From the NCBI GenBank assembly GCA_020091685.1, contig CM034591.1, positions 12,782,833-12,846,832 of the forward strand: a DNA stretch of 64,000 bases, in the 5' to 3' direction. Source of the stretch: Lutjanus erythropterus. Its lineage: Eukaryota; Chordata; Actinopteri; Lutjaniformes; Lutjanidae. How positions within the stretch are numbered: position 1 is the first letter of the stretch; each line of letters opens with the position of its first letter. Both the position numbers and the translations under genes were made by a program. Positions 54,074-64,000 of the stretch are shown piece after piece. The notes beneath the pieces are model-generated. The model ran no database searches and had not been told where the DNA came from. It saw nothing but the letters and a program-made list of their open reading frames with translations.

Positions 54074-54409
54074 TGTGTTTCCTCCAGTGTTGTTGTGTTT
54101 TGCCCCTCAGGACCATCGTAGCACCAGGGTGACAGCCAGACCAGCACCTCCTCCTCTCCTCCTCCTCCTCCTCCTCCTCCTCCTCCTCCTCCTCTCCCTC
54201 CTCCTCCTCCTCCTCCCTCCTCCTCTTCCATCCCAGCTCCCTCTTCGCTCCACAGTTTGTATTGTGTAGATTAGCCCTCATTGTAATCCAGTGTGTCATT
54301 TTAATCCTACTTTGAGTGACGTTTTCAGTAACTCCTCCCCTCCTGGTCCCCTCTCCTCCTGTTGTCTCCTCTGTCACTCTGTCTGCTCCTCTCATCCTGT
54401 CTGCTGAAG
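54074..54409 (+). promoter_or_regulatory. Probable rlbp1 promoter and non-coding first exon
   Basis: A pyrimidine-rich interval with a (CTC)n tract (54149-54235) ends in CTGAAG|GTAAGT at 54409, a strong donor. Vertebrate rlbp1 has a 5' non-coding exon, and the next acceptor (55865) leads into the exon with the start codon, so this donor is a good candidate for exon 1. The transcription start is not placed. Confidence 0.5.
54149..54235. repeat. (CTC)n polypyrimidine tract
   Basis: 87 bp of CTC/TCC repeats with a few interruptions, purely pyrimidine on the plus strand over most of its length. Open frames give poly-Leu or, on the other strand, poly-Glu, and are artefacts. Confidence 0.9.
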
Positions 54410-55865
54410 GTAAGTCTGCTCGACTCAGAATGACCCCTTGACATTTCATGATATAAAAATGAATTGTGTGATGACTGAAAGTAGTAACCTGGTGTGATAA
54501 GCAATACTTCTTTTAACTGGATGTTGAATGACAGATAACCCTTGTTTACTGTAACGAATGAATGTGTCCATGCATTGGATATTCTGTTTATTGTACTTTT
54601 TGATGTTCTGAATTGACTTAACTTAAATTTACAGTAACAAGAGTACATTTCGTATGCAATTAATCATTCAGCCTAAATGCTAGAATAACACACACTAGTA
54701 TATTTTTTACTGGACAGGAGCTGTAAAGCATGATTCTTGATTAAAGGACTTTGAATCAACTAATATCAACATCAGAATTTGGTTTTATACCAGGCTAAAT
54801 TAACATTAATTGGCCAATTATACTTTAAATGTCTTTTTAGAAGTTTTAGCCATATTTAAGAATGCTTAAAATACATTACTTGAGTAGCAAAACTGTACTT
54901 TCAGTGTACCCAGTCCAGTAAATGTCTATTTTTAAATAGCAGCTTGGTTTAGTTTAGGTTTTGTCCCAGTTTGTGCCTGTCTTGTATTTTCGCGTCTGAT
55001 TTGACAAAAAATAAATAGAAAATAATCCTTGAAAAACCAAAAATGGTTGTTCAAAAACACTTACCACTGTACTGAAGGTCTTTTCAAATTGCTCAAAGTC
55101 TCTTCGAACCACCTGGATGTAAAAACATTATATGTAATACTTTCTTTATGATGCTTTCATCTAGATGATTAAAGAGTTTCTCAGGATTCTGGAAACATCT
55201 TCAGAACAGTGTTGTTAAATTATCTTCTGGGTTTTTCAAAAAGGCAAAACATTTATATGGGGCAAAATCTGATGCTTAAGTCTTTGGTTTAAATGTAATG
55301 GTAATGCATGAGCTGGGTTGGGTAGTAATAGATTACATGTAACTGGGATTATGTAATCAGGTAGAAAAAAATGAAACTGTTTTGAGATATTTAAAGAGGA
55401 AAAAAGAATATTTGTGGAACTCAACAAATCAGATTAGGTTACTCTCTTGTAATCCCTTGATTACAAAAATAGTCATGTAATTTGTTTTCAGTAACTGACT
55501 ACATTTCACCAGTAACAAACTCTAGTTTGATTAATTAATTCACTTTTATAGGAGGGTAGTGATCAGTAGATGCTGTTTAGTTACTGTATTGTGTGAAGCT
55601 CTTATGTAAGAGGGTGTCGGCTCCACTGATGAGTAAAGACACCACTCTTCATCTTTAATGTTTCACTGAGCCAAGATAAAACATTTTTCAAACAAGACAA
55701 GACGAGGCAACTTTAATTCTAAAGCACAGAGACAATTCAATGTGGTTTTGGTCATCTGAGTAGATTTTGTAGCAGAGCAATAACTGGATTCATGCATGTC
55801 TGATCCTGAGTTCACACTGCAACAGTCTGATGAGTCTGTTTTTGCCAATTCTTCTTTCCTCACAG
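54410..55865. other. Probable rlbp1 intron 1
   Basis: AT-rich, no coding signal. 55320-55520 contains TAGATTACATGTAACTGGG and AGTCATGTAATTTG words of a degraded fish repeat. Confidence 0.45.
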
Positions 55866-55897
55866 TGTTGGTGAAGCTGCTGTGAGACGCTGAAACC

Positions 55898-55906
55898 ATG
55901 GCTGCT
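55898..55906 (+). CDS. rlbp1: rlbp1 first coding exon (MAA)
   Basis: The exon runs 55866-55906, acceptor TTTCCTCACAG, donor GCT|GTAAGT. Only ATG GCT GCT is coding, in the good context GAAACCATGG. Confidence 0.88.
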
Positions 55907-58900
55907 GTAAGTTTAAACCATTCAAGTGTCACCTTGTCTCTGTTTGTGGCGGGTCGTCGGCGTCTGGCCTCACTTCACTGGGTGGGACCTGGTCTGGAGG
56001 CTTGACTGTCGGCGCATGATGCTGTTATTGTGCCAGTAGATGCTGGCTCTGGGATGGACTCTTTTAAGCTGTTTTTAAGAAGTGGCTTTAGAGGTCCTCT
56101 CTGTAATCATGTGAAGCAGATTAACTGGCCGTTCACTGGCGTGCATCGTTTGGGGTCTGCTCCGGCTCAGATGGGTTGTGGTTTCTCAAAAGTCATTGTA
56201 ATGAACTGCCATTGAGGTATTCAAGCAGTAAAGCATTTATAACAGTAGCACTCTTGATTTGTTTCATAAACTAGCAGCTACTTTAATTAAATTAGTCTGT
56301 TAGTGTTTGGCAGTATACCCAAGAAAATAGAGGATAGATTGATGATTGAGTTTCCTGCATAAACCAGTATGATCTTTTCTGTTTTAAAAAGCTTTACCAC
56401 GTTCGTCTTCATTAGGGATCCACCTGAATCTGAATATGTCAGTCAGGAAAGCACAATTAATACAATGAAAAGGTCACATGTACCTTAATCACTGATTTAA
56501 TGCACCAAGATTATTACCTTCAACCAAAGGATGTTTTTATTGTACTGGTATCTTCACTGTAGAGTCTCTATTTCCAATGCAAAACGCAATATTTGTATGT
56601 ATCAAACTTTTTTGGGGGGGGGTTCTGATTTTTAATATCCCCCAGTTGAGGTGCAGGTCGTGGTGGGCTTCAGGTTTAGCTACAAAATAAATTGCAAATG
56701 AATATATGGCTATAAAATAAAACATTTTCCCAATTTTATGTGACTTCTGGTGTAAAACACGTCCACTTCTGGTCTTCTATCCAAATACAGTTACAGGGTC
56801 AGATAAGTTTGTTTGTTGAAAAGATACAGAGACAGATAACGACATCTCTGTGTACCTCTTTCTTCTTTCTGCAGACTGGATCTTATCGTATGGTGTCAGA
56901 GGAGGAGCAGGCCATGAGGTCTAAGCTGGAGCATCTGACAGTGAAGGATCATGGGCCGGTGTTTGGACCGTGCCACAAACTGCCTGGTCACACTGTGCAG
57001 AAGGTAAAAAAAAAAAACATAACAAATGAATGAGTTCAAATCAGCCTGTTGCATGAAACGTCTTATGTTTCAAACTTGAGTTTGTCCCTTAAGCAAATCA
57101 TCACAATTGCGTCACTGTATGCAAGCAGTTTTATCAGCGCAACCCCCGATGGACAAATCAAGAATAATATATTGAAAAATTGGAATTAATGACTTCACTC
57201 TACGGGGCCGGTTAGAACCTTTGGGCGCTCCTGAGGGTTCACTTTGGGGTTACACTAGTTAGTTAGCCTGTGTTAGCTAGCTTCTCCAGCAACACAAAGA
57301 AAACAAAAAGAGAGATGAGAATTTTGTTTTCCTCAAAGAACATGGAAAGAACGAGCACATAATCCAAAGTAAATTTAACCCAGATATACCAAATATGTGG
57401 AAGATGTGGCAAGAACTAAGCTAGTTAGCGAGCGAAGAAATCTGCTGTGACACAAAGTGTAGATGAAGCCATGAAAAAATATGAAAATATTAGTGACAAC
57501 AAGGAAGAAGATAGACAAACATCAGCAGGAGTCAACTAAAACTGCTGAGTTTCAATAAAACGGTACAGTTAACATAAATACACAAGATAAAATTATGTTA
57601 CCATTTGGCTAGCTAGCTAGAAAGCTGGTGGTGCTAACATCAAATCTAACAAGTTGCTCATTAGTGTCCAGTGGGTTTTCTCTGTCCTGAAAAAATGTGT
57701 TTTAGTATCCCGTCCTCCTCTTCTGAGCCAAAAATTTAAGGGAAATTTTAGCCTAAGTGGTTTAATGCAACTGGGCACAGAATGTTTCAGTCTAGTCCAC
57801 ATTGTTGTGTCCTGACATTTGTCTCATGTCAGTTCCACTGCTAGAATTTTGCTTGCTTTCTGGTTTTCATGCTTTTCTTTTTCCTCCAGGCGAAGGATGA
57901 GCTGAACGAGACGGATGAGAGGCGGGCGTCGTCTCTGAAGGACCTGCGGACCATGATGAAGGAGAGGGCGGCGGAGGGAGACGACCTGGCCAAACTGGTG
58001 CTGGAGCGCTTCGGAGACAAACCGGACTCTCTGATGCTGCGCTTCCTCAGAGCTCGCAAGTTTGACGTTGTCAGAGCCCACGAGCTCATGAAGGGTTAGT
58101 AGCAGAAAAGACAATCTTTTATTTCATACAACATTATATCAATTTCATTTTTCTATTTCAAACTCAAATGTGATTTCCTTTTTGGCCTCCATATGCTTTG
58201 ATTCAGTTTCTGCAGACATTTTGAAATAGTTTCAGTAATTGAGGGTGAGACCTCGTTTGTGCTCCTCGTTTGCATGAATCCTGCCCATCACAGAGACAGG
58301 GAGGCATGTGTTCATTAATTGGGGGCTTTTAGATGCTTCTGAACCTCCCCTGACAAAGACCTCCTTTGTGTCCAAATGGGGCAGCAAGTTTACTTTACTT
58401 GTGAACCCACAGTGTTCTCCTGGGAACGCATTGTGTTGGTCTGAGAGAGGAGAGCAGTTTGACACTCCTGTGAGAAGATATAACATGCTTATGACTTGCT
58501 TATTGTTTGTTTATGTGTGGTTAGAACTTGCCATGCTATTGCAACAATTGGATACATATTTGTATTATACAAATGCCATTTCTCTCACAACAAACCCCCC
58601 AGATTAATTAACAATTTTCATATCATATCAATTATCTGACATTTAAGGCTGCCATCACCCCTAAACTTCTGTCTAATAATCTAAGGCTGCATTTCACCAA
58701 CATGGATTCACTTTAAATTATGTTGTGCCAAACTATAACACCAGTTTAAGATAAAGAAAGATTACATTTAAATTTCTTATTAAAACGTAGTTTAGTTTTA
58801 ACTCCAAACGCAGATTTAATTTAATATTGTTGCACCAAAATGTTGAACTCCAATTTAAACTGTGATCCGGTATTAATTTTAAACTTGCATCTCAGAACAT

Positions 58901-59802
58901 TAAACTTTTAAAATGCTTTTTTTTTCAGATGGGCTGTATTAGTCCAGTGAGTATGCTAATTCAGCTAACAAACTTTTTAGCTAGCTAGCAAAAACACATT
59001 GTTTAACTTTTGAGTTAGTTGCAAACACTGCAGGGTTTTATTAACTTTTTAGCTAGCTATCAAACAAAGTAATGTTTAATATTTGTTTATGAATACAGAG
59101 CAGTTGAAAGTTTATGTTTTTCCCACCTCTTTTGCACCTACCAGGTCCTGACAACATGCAACTTAATACATTTGATTTATTTATTTTAATTTGGGTAGCA
59201 AGCATCTTCATATTAATTAAATTCTATTTAATTTTGTCTCACATCGACTTGAATTTACTAAACAGAGATCAGTTTTTAATTGTGCATCAGAGCTCCCTGT
59301 CTAAATATTAGACATAAACTTGACCATATCTCAAACTGTAGCCTCAGCCTGTAACCATATCTCTTCCTCAAAAATAATCCAGAATTACACTGACAAAATG
59401 TACTTATTCAAGGCAAACAAATGTAGTTTTAGTTTCCTCTTCATCCTGCTCTTACTGTGAGAATATTGAGTCCTTACAAAGACTGAAGAAAACACACATA
59501 TTTATGAATGTGGAGGCAGACCTTGTTAGTGAGAGAGGGGGATGTGATGTGAACGTGAACTTGTTTTATGGGGTTAATTGCTGCTTTCGCGTAAAACACT
59601 GAACGCATGCAAAAGGGATTTCTCTCTCGCACACACTCTGGGTTAATTGGTGCCTCTGTATGAAGAGGCTTAGAGCAGCACTGTAGATACACTGAGACAG
59701 TGGTGTCATTGTGTTTGTCACATCAACAACCTGCACAGAACTCAAACTGTACACAAAGGCTCTGTGGGCCATTAGAGAGTACAGCTGATCTTTCAGTTGT
59801 GC

Positions 59803-59872
<70 letters not shown>

Positions 59873-60441
59873 TCTGGGGGTCCTCTCTAGGTTATGTGCG
59901 CTTCAGGAAAGAGTATCCTGAGCTGTTTGAGAACCTGACCCCTGAGGCCGTCCGCAGCACCATCGAGGCGGGTTACCCCGTGGTTCTGCCCAGCAGGGAC
60001 AAGTACGGCCGGGTCGTTCTGCTCTTCAACATCGAGAACTGGGACCTGGAGGAGATCACTTTTGATGAGGTACAGATGTAAAGCAACCTCACAAAATACA
60101 ACTGCACCTCTATGATACTAATGCGCTAGAAATCTTTATAGTATTTGTTAAAAATCTCAAAGTTTGTCTAACCTTAATGGTTACTTTTAAGCTGTTAACT
60201 ATAAGTTTTTCTTACCAGTTTGGTTGAATTCCTATGCTTTGGTCAACAAAGTAAAAGCAATAGACTAGGGTGGTGATACATGGCAGTGTAGGCGTGTGCG
60301 TCAGCTTACACACAATGCATCCTGGTACATGTAGGCACTGTCAACACTGTAGAAAACTCAGCTTTCTTGATCAATCTAACACACACTGAGGAATTAGTTC
60401 AGCAGCTGAGTAAATGTTCTTACTCTCTACTATAAATACTT

Positions 60442-60507
<66 letters not shown>

Positions 60508-61127
60508 CAGATTTTAAGAGCGTACTGTGTGATCCTGGAGAAGCTGCTCGAGAATGAAGAAACGCAGATTAATGGCTTTGTCCTGATCGAGAATTTTAAG
60601 GGCTTCACCATGCAGCACGCCTCAGGAATAAAGCCAGCTGAGCTCAAGAAGATGGTGGACATGCTGCAGGTCTGAACACTCAAAAAGAAGAGATTGTCTT
60701 CATGTGAATCCTTAGAGCTGTTTTTTTTCCCTCGTAATCGTTTGCTGTTTGTGTTTTTGTGCAGGACTCGTTCCCTGCCCGTTTCAAGGCGGTCCACGTC
60801 ACTCACCAGCCCTGGTACTTCACCACCACGTACAACGTGGTCAAACCCTTCATGAAGAGCAAGCTGCTGGAGAGGGTATGGACGGAGGACAACTGCCATC
60901 TACTCTTTAACCTAAATCTGACTGTTTTATTCACTTTGCACCAGTCGTCTCCTCCTAATATCGCTCATAACTCTCCTCAGGTGTTTGTTCACGGTGATGA
61001 GTTGGACAACTACATCAAAGAATTCGACGCTGACATCCTGCCTGCAGATTTTGACGGGAAGGCGTCTGTCACTGACTGCCAGGCCATCGCCAACAAGCTT
61101 TTCGGCTCTGAAGACACTGCTCTCTGA
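55898..61127 (+). CDS. rlbp1: rlbp1, cellular retinaldehyde-binding protein (CRALBP)
   Basis: CRALBP binds 11-cis-retinal and 11-cis-retinol in retinal pigment epithelium and Mueller glia, and serves the visual cycle. Seven coding exons (55898-55906, 56875-57003, 57890-58094, 59891-60069, 60511-60669, 60765-60875, 60981-61127) join to 312 codons (human 317). Residues 1-46 include YRMVSEEEQ and [10 protein letters not shown]. The CRAL-TRIO N-terminal helical part is about 50-115 (ending [20 protein letters not shown]) and the lipid-binding CRAL-TRIO domain about 130-300, with [32 protein letters not shown] and [16 protein letters not shown]. Positions equivalent to human R151, M226 and R234, altered in retinal disease, are intact (R150, M225, R233). 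A (TG)31 tract abuts the exon 6 acceptor. Which duplicate (a or b) is unclear. Confidence 0.98.
56875..57003 (+). CDS. rlbp1: rlbp1 coding exon (residues 4-46)
   Basis: 129 bp, [20 protein letters not shown] through HTVQK. Acceptor TTTCTGCAG, donor AAG|GTAAAA. Phase 0 at both ends. Confidence 0.97.
57890..58094 (+). CDS. rlbp1: rlbp1 coding exon (residues 47-114)
   Basis: 205 bp, [20 protein letters not shown] through RAHELMK plus one base of Gly. Acceptor TTCCTCCAG, donor AAGG|GTTAGT. Helical, charged segment of the CRAL-TRIO N domain. Confidence 0.97.
58684..59305. mobile_element. CTGGGTTGCACCAAC-family element in rlbp1
   Basis: Left end AGGCTGCATTTCACCAACAT and inner GTTGCACCAAAATGTTGAAC words match the family at 29503-30567. 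Two or three TTTTTAGCTAGCTAGC units follow (58970-59060). The right end is badly decayed. It lies in the intron between the exons at 58094 and 59891. Confidence 0.5.
59805..59869. repeat. (GT)n microsatellite upstream of an rlbp1 exon
   Basis: 65 bp of uninterrupted GT, ending 21 bases before the exon at 59891. Confidence 0.98.
59891..60069 (+). CDS. rlbp1: rlbp1 coding exon (residues 115-174)
   Basis: 179 bp, [20 protein letters not shown] through EEITFDE. Acceptor TCCTCTCTAG, 21 bases after the end of a (GT)n array. Donor GAG|GTACAG. Confidence 0.97.
60445..60506. repeat. (TG)31 microsatellite forming the rlbp1 exon 6 acceptor region
   Basis: 62 bp of uninterrupted TG, followed by ACAG and then the exon. 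It fills the whole interval where a polypyrimidine tract is normally found. Confidence 0.98.
60511..60669 (+). CDS. rlbp1: rlbp1 coding exon (residues 175-227)
   Basis: 159 bp, 53 codons, phase 0 at both ends: [20 protein letters not shown] through MVDMLQ. The acceptor ACAG directly follows (TG)31, so there is no normal pyrimidine tract. Donor CAG|GTCTGA. Confidence 0.96.
60765..60875 (+). CDS. rlbp1: rlbp1 coding exon (residues 228-264)
   Basis: 111 bp, [20 protein letters not shown] through KSKLLER. Acceptor TTTTTGTGCAG, donor AGG|GTATGG. Confidence 0.97.
60981..61127 (+). CDS. rlbp1: rlbp1 last coding exon
   Basis: 147 bp, [20 protein letters not shown] to SEDTAL and TGA. Acceptor CTCTCCTCAG. 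The end resembles human CRALBP (..ENTAF); a final DTAL replaces NTAF. Confidence 0.97.
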   Translation: MFVHGDELDNYIKEFDADILPADFDGKASVTDCQAIANKLFGSEDTAL

Positions 61128-61761
61128 GAGGACGGTCTTCTCATTTAAAACCCCAAGAGTTATAGTGTCCTTCACCCTAGATGCTTCTTTTGTGATCAGA
61201 TCAGATATGTGGTCTGTTTTGAAGCTAGGTCGACATTTTTATTATTATTCAGGCAGTTCCTATATGAGCAAAAAAGAAGTATCTAGAGTTAGGAGCAGCC
61301 GGGGATGGTATGCAAATATATGGTGATATAAACAGGAAAGAAAAAGGATGTTTAGATATTACAGAGAGAATAATTGATGGTTAATGTTTATTATTTTGCA
61401 GCACTGACATTCCTTGATACTTTACGAGCAGAGGGAACATGAGGGGGTTGGTGATAACATGTAGCTCACATCCAGAATGAGTCAGATTGAGCTTGGTTTG
61501 GAGTTTTTTCGCCTTTAAAATGAATCTCACAGCGCACACATCAGACTTGTGCCTACAGTCCTGTCAGATGAAAGAGAAGAAGAAGTATGACGAGGGAATG
61601 ACGAGGGAAAACCGCCTGCATTCGATTCTTGTTTTAGGAGCCGGAGCCTCCTGATGCAGTGCCATGGAAACAGCTTCAGCCTTGTTTGAGCTGCGACACT
61701 CAGATGCCTGATGTACCACAAAGATCCAGTCTGCATTTTGCACTGGATTAAGACATTTTCA

Positions 61762-61767
61762 ATTAAA
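61762..61767 (+). terminator. Probable rlbp1 poly(A) signal
   Basis: ATTAAA (common variant) 635 bases after the stop, followed by TTGTTTTGTGTGTGTCTC, a GT-rich downstream element. No AATAAA was noticed in a better position. Confidence 0.55.
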
Positions 61768-61789
61768 TAGATTGTTTTGTGTGTGTCTC

Positions 61790-64000
61790 AAGTTTTATAT
61801 GGATTTTCATTTTTATTCATTCATCTTCAAGATTACCAGACATTCTTCATAAAATCAAATTTATTTTTAGCTAATTCTGTTTCATAAAGGATGTTTAAAT
61901 GAGTCTGACCTAAGTTACCAGAACGGTGGTGGAAGAACAGAAAAAGATCCTTTACTTTAGTAAAAGCAGTAATAGACTGTAAAAAGTCTGTTTCATTAGT
62001 CTTTTTTGTGGATTATATCAACTTGAAATTACATCACGTTCCCTTAACTTGCTATTCCTTTTCATTTTTGGTTTTGGTTAATGGTTACATTTTCTTAAGC
62101 TCACTGAACGAAACTGGTTATCTGCAGCTAACTTTAGCAATTATATACCTGATATCTAACAAACTGAAATGTGTTACCAATTGAATTATTTTATTGAAGT
62201 TGGTCTGACAGTTCTCTATGATAGTGTACCACAGTGTAGAAATACTAGAAATATTAAATAGAAATACTTCTACAAGTAAAGGTCCTGCATTTAAACTTTT
62301 ACCTCAAGTACAAGTATAAAAAAAAATACTAGCATCAAAATGTACATAAAGATGCCCTCCAGACATGTTTTAACAAGCTCTTCTCTTGAAATTGTACCTC
62401 TGTACCAATGCTTCAGACTCCAGTGGTCCTGTCGTTGTAGTTGTTTGTGTCAGCTCAGGCTTAACTGGTGTTACAGTCAATCTGTCAGATTGAAACAGTC
62501 TTTAATCCAAAATTCCTCTTTCTATCTGCACCGTGAATGTGAGCCAGTTTGCAGTTTATGTCAAATATATCACATAAAGCTAAGAAACAAGTTAAACCTA
62601 TTAGTATAATGTCAAAGTGAGTAGCATTTTCAGCATTTCTTCCTCTTTAAATGTCACTTGCATGAATTAAAGACATAGATACTTAATTTAATAAAATGTC
62701 ACTTGTTATGTCACTTGTACAAACTAAGTAGTTTAGGCTGTACAAAAAAAAAACATAATTACATGATTTTAATACAGTCACCACCAGGTGGCTCAAGTGT
62801 ATCATAAACTAAAGGGAACTTGGCCTACAATTTCCATCCTTGAAAATCACTGCCAGTGTTTGACATAATCTAAACATCATTCAGGCAACAGCTTTATCAG
62901 TCTGCAACTAATGATCATTTTCATTTTGAATTGGTCTGTGGATTATTTTCTTGATTAATCAATCAGTTTGGTTCATAAAGTATCAGAAACTGGTGAGAAA
63001 TGTTGATCATTGTTTCCCAAAATCCAAGATGATGTCCTCTCGTTTTGTCCAAAACCCAAAGCTATTCAGTTTACTATTATAGAGGACAAATGAAAGTAGA
63101 AAATATTCACATTTGTGAAGCTGAATCAGACATTTTGGACATTTTTTCCCAAAAAAATGTCTTGACAACTATTAATCTACCAATCACTGCAGCTCTGCAC
63201 AGCTTCTTCTTCAACATTTGTGCTCAAGACTTTTTGTCTAAAAATCTAACTGTCGAGTGAATAGAAGAGGAAACCGTTTTTCATTTGAGAAAATAATTTA
63301 TTTTGGAACACAATAACCATATTTCCTCACAGAATTAGATCACACACACCACTGGTTTTCTTCGCCACGTCCCTTAACCATCTCTCAGCATCAAAATGTT
63401 CGATAACACAAAATTAAAGCTGTATAATGATTACTGCAGGTTAACATACTGTGGGCTCTAGTCATCCACTTGTTTGGGCTGATAACATTTTAAATAAAAA
63501 TAAAAAAATCCTTTTTTAGAGGAACACAACACTAAGAAATGTTCATCCCAATCCAATTTACATTTAAATTCACTGGAGAGGTTTAGATTTAAATTCTTCA
63601 GTTTCCGAACAATTAAACAAGAGCCCACAACCTTGAGAAAATAAGATGGTTGAAGTACTGGGGTTAGGATAAATACAGCGGAGCACATTCTCATATCAAC
63701 ACAGTAAAACAACATTTCAGATCCCACACTCCATGAGAAAATCATCTTCATGTATATATGACATGTTTTGGTCTAATATACAGTACGTTGACACTATTTC
63801 CCTCCAGGTTGGTTATTGCCTTTATTTTTTTCATACCTGTTCCCTCAAATATTTGAATATACACTATCTTATATATTTATTTATCTTTTTTTTATTGTTA
63901 AAGTGAATAAGTTTTGGTTTTTGTCAATCAGAGGTGGTGATATGACATCTCTCCAACACGCACGCTCTGATGCATTTGCACAAGTAAATAACAAGAATTC
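61790..64000. other. Right-hand intergenic region
   Basis: No gene recognised. 61930-62340 has AAGTA/TACTT-rich words of a degraded DNA repeat. 62905-63200 (AACTAATGATCATTTTCATT, CTTGATTAATCAATCAG) is part of the same repeat type as 36838-37545. The last kilobase is AT-rich. Confidence 0.45.

Noticed and set aside
54048..54449. 133-codon minus-strand frame with a poly-Glu run
   Set aside because: Produced by the CTC tract on the opposite strand.
59700..59921. Frames reading Val-Cys repeats
   Set aside because: They are translations of the GT microsatellite before an rlbp1 exon.

Overview
The window is nuclear DNA from a bony fish, probably a percomorph teleost. It has AT-rich introns and spacers, many dinucleotide microsatellites, many short non-autonomous DNA transposons, and compact vertebrate-type genes with GT-AG introns whose peptides align closely with known vertebrate proteins.

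Four protein-coding genes can be assembled exon by exon. (1) smad6, minus strand, 5' part only: exons 1-3 at 8046-7311, 3623-3570 and 2171-2094. The MH2-coding last exon lies beyond the left edge. (2) tmem208, minus strand, complete: six coding exons from 39541 down to 34681, 173 aa. (3) slc39a1 (ZIP1), plus strand, complete: four coding exons 41336-46795, 304 aa. It is divergent from tmem208, with about 1.8 kb between start codons. (4) rlbp1 (CRALBP), plus strand, complete: seven coding exons 55898-61127, 312 aa, with a probable upstream non-coding exon ending at 54409.

By region: 1-8.0 kb is smad6 and its introns, with transposon fragments. 8.0-34.1 kb is a 26 kb stretch with no recognisable coding gene. 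It holds the smad6 upstream region, a dense set of inverted-repeat elements, a tRNA-derived SINE, a 56-bp tandem array inside a transposon, and several repeat-poor blocks that could be regulatory. 34.1-39.7 kb is tmem208; 39.7-41.3 kb is the divergent intergenic region, which carries two small inverted-repeat elements; 41.3-47.7 kb is slc39a1. 47.7-54.1 kb is non-coding, ending in a foldback transposon that abuts the rlbp1 5' region. 54.1-61.8 kb is rlbp1, and 61.8-64 kb is non-coding.

The four genes do not form a pathway. smad6 is an inhibitory SMAD of BMP/TGF-beta signalling, tmem208 an ER protein of the SRP-independent targeting route, slc39a1 a zinc importer, and rlbp1 the 11-cis-retinoid carrier of the visual cycle. 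I found no new coding system. The most interesting signals are regulatory or structural: a (TG)31 tract in place of the polypyrimidine tract at the rlbp1 exon 6 acceptor, upstream ORFs overlapping the tmem208 and smad6 starts, a palindromic SMAD site spaced 5 bp from a GC-type SMAD site upstream of smad6, a TCTCGCGAGA motif carried by an inverted-repeat element between two divergent promoters, and several multi-copy foldback families.
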